Source: Xenorhabdus kozodoii (GTDB lineage: Bacteria > Pseudomonadota > Gammaproteobacteria > Enterobacterales > Enterobacteriaceae). From it: a stretch of DNA of 64,000 bases. Position numbers and translations under genes: made by a program. The DNA lies in assembly GCF_002632875.1 (NCBI RefSeq), contig NZ_NJCX01000016.1, forward strand, positions 54,008 to 118,007, in the 5' to 3' direction. The number at the start of each line of letters is the position of its first letter. Position 1 is the first letter of the stretch. The notes beneath the pieces were generated by a model. The model made no database searches and was not told the origin of the DNA. It saw only the letters and a program-made list of their open reading frames with translations. Of the stretch, positions 58,974 through 64,000 are shown piece by piece.

Positions 58974-59010
58974 ATCAGGAACCTTGGTTATTTTTATTTT
59001 GGTTCCTGAT
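58974..59010. terminator. Hairpin downstream of the immunity pseudogene
   Basis: ATCAGGAACC pairs with GGTTCCTGAT (10 bp, 17-base AT-rich loop). The same stem recurs downstream of the intact copy at 60104-60142. No T-run follows the stem. Confidence 0.5.
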
Positions 59011-59032
59011 GTTAAGGGAGGTGAATAAATGA

Positions 59033-59917
59033 TTATTTTCTTTCCCATTGGCTTGTATTGTTTATTTTTCAATAATCAATATAATCTCTGTTTAACTCTA
59101 TTCTTCCATCTGGATATTCAACCCTGGCGGGTTCTTTAGTTGCTGGGATAATAATTTTAGTTACTTTTGTTTCATCTAACTTTGGATTATAATAAATATA
59201 CCTATTCATTTTTTTTGATAAGGAAATGATTGGGTCTCTTTCACCATTGGGTTTGATGAAAAATACCCGGGTATATTCTTCTTTAAACTTTTTATATACC
59301 AATCTAACTTCAAAATGCGTGTGATTTCTCCCCGCTTCGCGGGGAGAAATCAGGTTTCATATCGTGTTGTAAATTGCAACTTGAAGTTTAATGCGTATAG
59401 ACGGGATAAAGTGTAGAGGTATAGTTAATAGTATTATTTAATTTACCTTGTTTAATTTTGTTGTTTTTTTGTCTTCCATGTTTTCTATATAGAATGTAAC
59501 CATTTTCCCAGAGCTGATCTGAAGATTTTTATCACTGATTTTTTTTCATCATATTCAAGTCCCATTTGAATTGTGTTTAATTTCCAGTCACACCATCCTC
59601 GTCCATTAATGGGGATGCTTGTTTCTAATTTATTGTTTTTATTTAATTTTATGTCCATTCAATTTCTCTTTTCCTATATTTTTCCCGCTTGGGAAAAAAT
59701 CCGAATCTAATTGAATTGTTGTGCATTTACTAGAAAAGTATTCAGCTAAAATTCTTGGCTCGGTATTATGTGGTGGAATGCTGGATATTATAATAGATTG
59801 GCCATCATATTGTGGATTGATTGGTAAATGTTTATCGATTTGGGAATCAATAATTTCACCACATCCTGATAGGAATGGCGTAATTGTCGTTATAAAGATA
59901 AATTTTATTTTATTCAT
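59033..59917 (-). pseudogene. Decayed duplicate of the lipase immunity lipoprotein gene, split by a repeat
   Basis: A second copy of the gene at 60166-60951. The first 80 residues are almost identical, including the lipobox LSGC. The frame then breaks at short A-runs (after FFPSGK, and again after YDEKK and in the following Lys/Asn-rich part). A 105-bp repeat (59295-59399) interrupts the region between TLYP and EYTRVFF. The last third is again nearly identical to the intact copy (RDYIDY), but Trp after DYIDY is changed to a TGA stop. The middle part is clearly more diverged than the ends. It cannot make a full protein; a 77-codon fragment (59069-59302) stays open. Confidence 0.9.
59295..59399. 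mobile_element. 105-bp MITE-like repeat, copy C, inserted in a pseudogene
   Basis: It runs from TATACCAATCTAACTTCAAA to ATGCGTATA and has the central hairpin CCCCGC-TTC-GCGGGG. Its length equals copies A and B. The intact paralogue shows the uninterrupted site CCCATTTATAAAG, so the element lies between duplicated TA or TATA bases. The ends form imperfect inverted repeats (CCAATCTAACTTCAA against CGCATTAAACTTCAA). Confidence 0.85.
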
Positions 59918-60103
59918 GCCGATAACCCCTTATTCTATTTTTCATTTTATCCTGGCTTTTGATGTTCAGAGGGAGTTAATAAATTGTCTGTACATTCACT
60001 CCGATTAAAACATTGTGAGTATAGTCTAAATAATAACACGGTTAATTATCTCAGGGCAATACGGATGAAAAACACGAGATATATCACACTATTTAATATC
60101 AGC

Positions 60104-60142
60104 ATCAGGAACCTTGATAGCCACTCTTACTTGGTTCCTGAT
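60104..60142. terminator. Hairpin downstream of the immunity gene
   Basis: ATCAGGAACC (60104-60113) pairs with GGTTCCTGAT (60133-60142) around a 19-base loop. Its duplicate follows the pseudogene. No clear T-run follows, so its termination strength is uncertain. Confidence 0.5.
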
Positions 60143-60165
60143 GTTAGTGGAAAATTAATAAATGA

Positions 60166-60951
60166 TTATTTCTTTTCCCATTGGCTTGTATTGTTTATTT
60201 TCCAATAATCAATATAATCTCTGTTTAACTCGATTCTTCCATCTGGATATTCAACCCTGGCGGGTTCTTTAGTTGCTGGGATAATAATTTTAGTTACTTT
60301 TGTTTCATCTAACTTTGGATTATAATAAATATACCCATTCATTTTTTTTGATAGAGAAATGATTGGCTCTCTTTCACCATTGGGTTTGATGAAAAATACC
60401 CTGGTATATTCCCCTTCAAGTTCTTTATAAATGGGATAAAGTGTAGAGGTATAGTTAATAGTATTATTTAATTTGTTTTGTTCGGTTTTATTATTTTTTT
60501 CGTCATCTATATTTTTTATATGGACAGTAAGTGTGTCACCTGTATTAATTTTGATGTTTTTATAGGTGAATTTTTTTTCATTGTAAGAGAGCCCTATTAT
60601 AATTTTGCTTAGTTCCCAGTTACACCAACCCCTTCCATTTATAGGAATTTTTGTTTCTAATTTATCATTTTTATTAATTTTTATGTCCCATTCAATTTCT
60701 CTTTTTCTATATTTTTTCCCGCTTGGAAAAAAATCTGAATCTAATTGAATTGTTGTGCATTTACTAGATAAATACTCTGCAAAAATCCTTGGTTCGGTAT
60801 TATGTGGTGGAATACTGGATATTATAATAGATTGGCCATCGTATTGTGGATTGATTGGAAAATGTTTATCGATTTGGGAATCAATAATTTCACCACATCC
60901 TGATAGGAATGGCGTAATTGTCGTTATAAAGATAAATTTCATTTTATTCAT
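60166..60951 (-). CDS. Probable immunity lipoprotein for the adjacent lipase effector
   Basis: A 261-residue lipoprotein: MNKMKFIFITTITPFLSGC is a signal with lipidated Cys19 and Gly at +2, which favours the outer membrane facing the periplasm. The rest is polar and beta-rich; I do not recognise a named domain. It starts 5 bases after the lipase stop, so both are made together. T6SS lipases act in the periplasm on membrane phospholipids, and their immunity proteins are periplasmic or lipid-anchored, so the position argues for immunity. This is inference from context. It has a decayed duplicate at 59033-59917. Confidence 0.75.
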   Translation of the reverse strand: MNKMKFIFITTITPFLSGCGEIIDSQIDKHFPINPQYDGQSIIISSIPPHNTEPRIFAEYLSSKCTTIQLDSDFFPSGKKYRKREIEWDIKINKNDKLETKIPINGRGWCNWELSKIIIGLSYNEKKFTYKNIKINTGDTLTVHIKNIDDEKNNKTEQNKLNNTINYTSTLYPIYKELEGEYTRVFFIKPNGEREPIISLSKKMNGYIYYNPKLDETKVTKIIIPATKEPARVEYPDGRIELNRDYIDYWKINNTSQWEKK

Positions 60952-60956
60952 GCCGA

Positions 60957-62822
60957 TTAGTCCTGATTAGCTTTCTCGTTATATGAAAAATAAGCAAGTG
61001 CCCGTTTTCCTGATTCACTTTCTTGACTAAAAGATAAGCGCAATCCAATTTGTTGTTCCAATTTTAAAAAATACTGATAATTAAAATATTCCTCTTTCAA
61101 TGCATTTTTTTGTTGATTCATCTTATCTTCAAAAATTTTCATGTTTTCTTTGTAAAGTACATTATGCTCAGGAGTGCATAATGAAATAAGTTTTTCTTTT
61201 ATAAAATCCATGTAAACCCCGCTGAAATGGTGGAATATATTTTGTGAGGTTGATTTATTGGGTTGTTTATTATTTGGGAAAAATTTTTCGATGGCAGAGT
61301 CGTTGGGTAATAGTGATGGAACCAAATAGAAATTAAACTCTAATTTTTTGGTGATATTTATTGGGGAAACTATATTCGCAGTAGAGTCATATATAATCTC
61401 CCCTTTATATAAATGAACGGTTTTCCCTTGATGTAAAAATAAATCATTGGATTTTACTTTATCCATATGGTTACTAAGCATTGCTGCGGGTGTCAAAATA
61501 TTTAGAGATGTATTGAAAGATGCAACTTTGCGGCCGACTGGAGAATCTAATGCCTCTACGGCATAACCAAAGGAATCCCAGCCATTTTCAAAATAATAAT
61601 TATGCATATCTTTTTCGAAAGGGACGCCAGGAACTAAATCATTTCGATTAATATGGCGATAATGAATAATGTCCTGAATTTCCATTATTGCACTGTATGT
61701 GAATACTCTGGGCATGCCATAGGTATATAAACAGGGATTGTATTCTTTTAGTTGTACACTATGAATTAATGCCAGCGCACCACCTAAGCTATGGCCGCAA
61801 ATAAATATTTTTCTATCTTTTCTTAGTTCCTTTATATCATCAAAGACACTTGCTTTTCTTATGGTTGGTTTATTCATTCCAGCCCAAAAAGCTTTCCAGA
61901 AACCATCATGCACCCGACCTTTTCCAATAAAATCACTGGGTAATTTAGTCGGTTTAAAATTTAAATCCGTAATAACAGCATCTGTAAAACTGGCTGTGCC
62001 TCGCCAACTGATAATCAATTCCTTGCTATTTGCGACGTAAAACATTTGTGTATCTAAATCATCTTCAGTATCAATAAATTCCACGACTATATAACGATCC
62101 CTGAAAGGAACATCATACACAATCGGTTGGAAATCTTTTTTTTCAATTCGATTAGGTAAACAAGATAAATCGAGGAGCTGTTCTTTAAAGAAATGAAAAA
62201 CAGAACCACGGTACTCTTTAGCCTTTTTATCGCCATTATCTGTAGCATTGGCATAAACCAACACAGACATTAAACCTTGATTATAGGCATTTACCAGCGA
62301 ATATTCGGGTTGATGGTGTAATAATAATACCCAGGCACGGTAAGGACAGACTTCCAATACCCAGCGTTCATCCATAAACACGGCACGAAACCCCTGAAAT
62401 TTATTATCAGGGAAGTGATATTTAGGAAGTTCGGTTTTTACCCAACCTTCAATTACTGGAGTCTGGTCACAAAGATCACCAATTTTAACATAACGATAAG
62501 AGTGACCTTGTGCTTTGGCATTATGCCGAACCTTTGAACCCAGAGGCCCACGAACTGTCCTTAATTGCCTGAATTCCATTTCATCAGTGAGTTTTTGTGC
62601 GTCAACCCAAAGTCTTACTGGCATTGGGGGTAAGTTTTCTTCCCGCAGTAATCCTTCTCCATCAGTAGTACCTGTGCGGATATCTTTTTTATTCCCCTGA
62701 CTGATCAATTTATAAGGCATTCCCACCAGTGGCTGACCCTGCTCATCCACAAGCTGAAATTCAATCCAGTGTTTCAGTATCTTTTGACAATCAATGCAAT
62801 TCGTCGGATCTAATGGTTTCAT
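60957..62822 (-). CDS. T6SS lipase effector (class 3 lipase, Tle type)
   Basis: A 621-residue protein. Residues about 18-75 look like a small beta-sandwich of the carboxypeptidase-regulatory type (FQLVDEQGQPLVGMPYKL), common at the N-terminus of VgrG-delivered effectors. The Lipase_3 core shows SWRGTAS (272-278), VHDGFW (304-309), the nucleophile elbow GHSLGG with Ser345 (343-348), and Asp395 in NRNDLVP as the likely acid; His407 (DMHNYY) is a candidate catalytic His. It has no signal peptide, as expected for T6SS delivery. It follows a DUF4123 adaptor and precedes a lipoprotein. The substrate is probably phospholipid. Confidence 0.85.
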   Translation of the reverse strand: MKPLDPTNCIDCQKILKHWIEFQLVDEQGQPLVGMPYKLISQGNKKDIRTGTTDGEGLLREENLPPMPVRLWVDAQKLTDEMEFRQLRTVRGPLGSKVRHNAKAQGHSYRYVKIGDLCDQTPVIEGWVKTELPKYHFPDNKFQGFRAVFMDERWVLEVCPYRAWVLLLHHQPEYSLVNAYNQGLMSVLVYANATDNGDKKAKEYRGSVFHFFKEQLLDLSCLPNRIEKKDFQPIVYDVPFRDRYIVVEFIDTEDDLDTQMFYVANSKELIISWRGTASFTDAVITDLNFKPTKLPSDFIGKGRVHDGFWKAFWAGMNKPTIRKASVFDDIKELRKDRKIFICGHSLGGALALIHSVQLKEYNPCLYTYGMPRVFTYSAIMEIQDIIHYRHINRNDLVPGVPFEKDMHNYYFENGWDSFGYAVEALDSPVGRKVASFNTSLNILTPAAMLSNHMDKVKSNDLFLHQGKTVHLYKGEIIYDSTANIVSPINITKKLEFNFYLVPSLLPNDSAIEKFFPNNKQPNKSTSQNIFHHFSGVYMDFIKEKLISLCTPEHNVLYKENMKIFEDKMNQQKNALKEEYFNYQYFLKLEQQIGLRLSFSQESESGKRALAYFSYNEKANQD

Positions 62823-62843
62823 ATTTTCTTCCTTATATTTTGT

Positions 62844-63632
62844 TTATCCGTCAATGTGCTCGTTGAGGGCAACGCCTTGGCTATCAGTAATAAAATGCCC
62901 AACCGTTAACTTATGCAGGCTACGTTTTTCATCCCTCGCCTGTTTCAGCCACGCCAAGATGTTGTTTTGTAATTGTCCTTCCGGTGCATCCTGTTTCAAT
63001 GCCAATTCGGGATTTTCTTCCCAAAGCTGGCAACTTAACGCGTAAGCCAGGTTATTGAGGGTTGAATCGGCGGCATAACGGGCTTCAATTAAATGATCAC
63101 CCAGCACAAATAGATTCTCCGCCAATTCCTGCGGGCAATTTTCTGGCCGGTAATAGCAATACGGTTGGGGGGTATCGATCATTAGCTCATTGATTGGGGT
63201 TAAGAGTTCACGCCAATCACCCGGTTTCAGGGCAGGCAACAGCGGTGTGAGGATACGATTATCCATCAGGCGTAAAACCACCATTTGGCCGCGCAGCAAC
63301 ACCTGTTGGTGCAACCGCCAGTGTGCTAACTGAAATGTCCACGGCAAGGTGCTGCGATAGCCCCAGCCCCAACTGGCATCGCTGAACTCGTGTTTATCCA
63401 GCAGCAGAGCCAGTTCCGGCAGGCATGTTGCTTTGGGGTTAATCAGCCACGGGCTTTGTGACAAAAGGGCATTCATTGGTGTGCCGCTGTAGAGCGGAAA
63501 TGCCTCCTCTGTCCAGCCGTTAAGGTAGAAAGTCTGGACCGGGTTCGGTTCTGCCAGACTGTTGACCAGAAAATAACACTCTCCTTTGCCCTGCTGTGAT
63601 AACCAATTTTCCCAATTAGTCGCTTCCATCAT
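62844..63632 (-). CDS. DUF4123 effector adaptor (Tap/TEC)
   Basis: A 262-residue DUF4123 protein. The N-terminus (YFLVNSLAEPNP) and the central DASWGWGYRSTLPWTFQLAHWR are typical. Such adaptors load one effector onto one VgrG and are not themselves secreted. The ATG overlaps the vgrG stop (ATGATGA), so translation is coupled. The lipase gene starts 21 bases after its stop and is the likely cargo. It is more GC-rich than the lipase and lipoprotein genes. Confidence 0.9.
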   Translation of the reverse strand: MMEATNWENWLSQQGKGECYFLVNSLAEPNPVQTFYLNGWTEEAFPLYSGTPMNALLSQSPWLINPKATCLPELALLLDKHEFSDASWGWGYRSTLPWTFQLAHWRLHQQVLLRGQMVVLRLMDNRILTPLLPALKPGDWRELLTPINELMIDTPQPYCYYRPENCPQELAENLFVLGDHLIEARYAADSTLNNLAYALSCQLWEENPELALKQDAPEGQLQNNILAWLKQARDEKRSLHKLTVGHFITDSQGVALNEHIDG

Positions 63633-64000
63633 GCTTCCTCTGTTCCGGTGATAACCCAGTTTTCCTCTTGCTGTGCGAGAATGGCACAGGCAGGTTTAGC
63701 GGCGAACTTAACGTCCGGCAACGGCGCCACGCCTTCCGGCAATTGCAGTGCCAGCCCGCGCCCGCTGCCAGCGGAACCCTGCCCGACATTAATCGGGGAA
63801 GAGAGAATGCCGCCCGGCGTGACTTTCAAAAAACTGCCGCCCGCTTTCAGCGTGATTTCTGATGCCGCCTCCAGCACCACTTTGCCGCCACTTTTCAGGT
63901 GGATTTCCTGCCCGCTGTCAATCACGGTGGCGTCGCCGGCCTGAATATGCTGGCTGCCGGCAATCCGGTGGGAGACATCACCCTCCGTGGTGATTTTGCG
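63629..64000 (-). CDS. vgrG: Second VgrG, C-terminal part only (window edge)
   Basis: The last 123 codons of a VgrG that continues beyond the window. The visible part has the gp5-type needle repeats (SHRIAGSQHIQAGDATVIDS, then EIHLKSGGKVVLEA and EITLKAGGSFLKVTPGGI) followed by a C-terminal extension ending WVITGTEEA, which probably recruits the DUF4123-lipase complex. It differs from the VgrG at 51593-53509, which stops at the needle, so each has its own tip. The frame is open to position 64000. Confidence 0.88.
   Translation of the reverse strand, partial: RKITTEGDVSHRIAGSQHIQAGDATVIDSGQEIHLKSGGKVVLEAASEITLKAGGSFLKVTPGGILSSPINVGQGSAGSGRGLALQLPEGVAPLPDVKFAAKPACAILAQQEENWVITGTEEA

Larger units (their letters stand above)
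58453..59032. other. ttcA-immunity pseudogene intergenic region
   Basis: A 580-base AT-rich stretch at the left edge of the orphan VgrG module. It contains the ttcA promoter, the 61-bp repeat at 58656-58716 and a hairpin at 58974-59010. I see no gene. Confidence 0.6.

Noticed and set aside
59069..59302. A 77-codon frame as a separate small gene
   Set aside because: It is the 3' fragment of the decayed immunity copy, opened by the repeat insertion, and ends at a Trp-to-stop change.
1..64000. CRISPR arrays, tRNA or rRNA genes, prophage and integrase genes
   Set aside because: I found no regularly spaced repeats, no tRNA-like T-arm and anticodon patterns, and no phage integrase, portal or terminase proteins; the phage-like proteins are T6SS parts.

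Overview
The window looks like the chromosome of an AT-rich enteric bacterium of the Morganellaceae. Xenorhabdus or Photorhabdus is the best guess; this is inferred from protein similarity and gene order recalled from memory, not from a search. Most genes are close relatives of Escherichia coli genes and largely keep E. coli order, with gaps: I see no nemRA between ydhL and gloA, no mliC between anmK and pdxH, and no pspD or pspE after pspC.

Layout. 1-26.9 kb is conserved housekeeping DNA: punC (cut by the window edge), punR, purR, a 28-residue ynhF-like membrane peptide, sodB, grxD, rnt, gloA, ydhL, slyA, slyB, anmK, pdxH, tyrS, pdxY, fabI, the sapABCDF operon, pspF facing pspABC, ycjX-ycjF and tyrR. 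Between sapA and pspF lies an unannotated RyhB small RNA with an overlapping Fur box. Its conserved core can pair with the sodB start codon in the same window.

26.9-53.5 kb is one uninterrupted minus-strand type VI secretion (T6SS) locus. In transcription order it reads vgrG, DUF2169/pentapeptide protein, pentapeptide protein, DUF3540, DUF4150 (PAAR-like), tssJ, tssK, tssL (with OmpA domain), tssM, tssA, tssB, tssC, hcp, FHA protein, tssE, tssF, tssG, clpV and a kinase-only PpkA-like protein. All core components are present. It sits between tyrR and tpx, which as I recall are convergent neighbours in E. coli, so it looks like an insertion at that junction. Two 105-bp repeats in opposite orientation flank tssB-tssC-hcp-tagH.

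54-58.5 kb returns to housekeeping genes (tpx, mppA, zntB, ttcA), with the anaerobically controlled small RNA FnrS after zntB behind a good FNR box. From 58.5 kb to the end is a second, orphan VgrG module on the minus strand: the VgrG C-terminus (cut by the edge), a DUF4123 adaptor, a class 3 lipase effector, its probable lipoprotein immunity protein, and a decayed second copy of that immunity gene split by another 105-bp repeat. The layout resembles the V. cholerae VgrG1-Tap1-TseL-TsiV1 cluster.

The main locus would build the injection machine, with DUF2169, pentapeptide and DUF3540 proteins probably serving the PAAR-like tip. The orphan module would supply an alternative VgrG tip carrying a membrane-attacking lipase. 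The 105-bp repeats (three full and two shorter or degenerate copies) behave like miniature transposable elements, and the split immunity gene gives a near-direct view of an insertion event.
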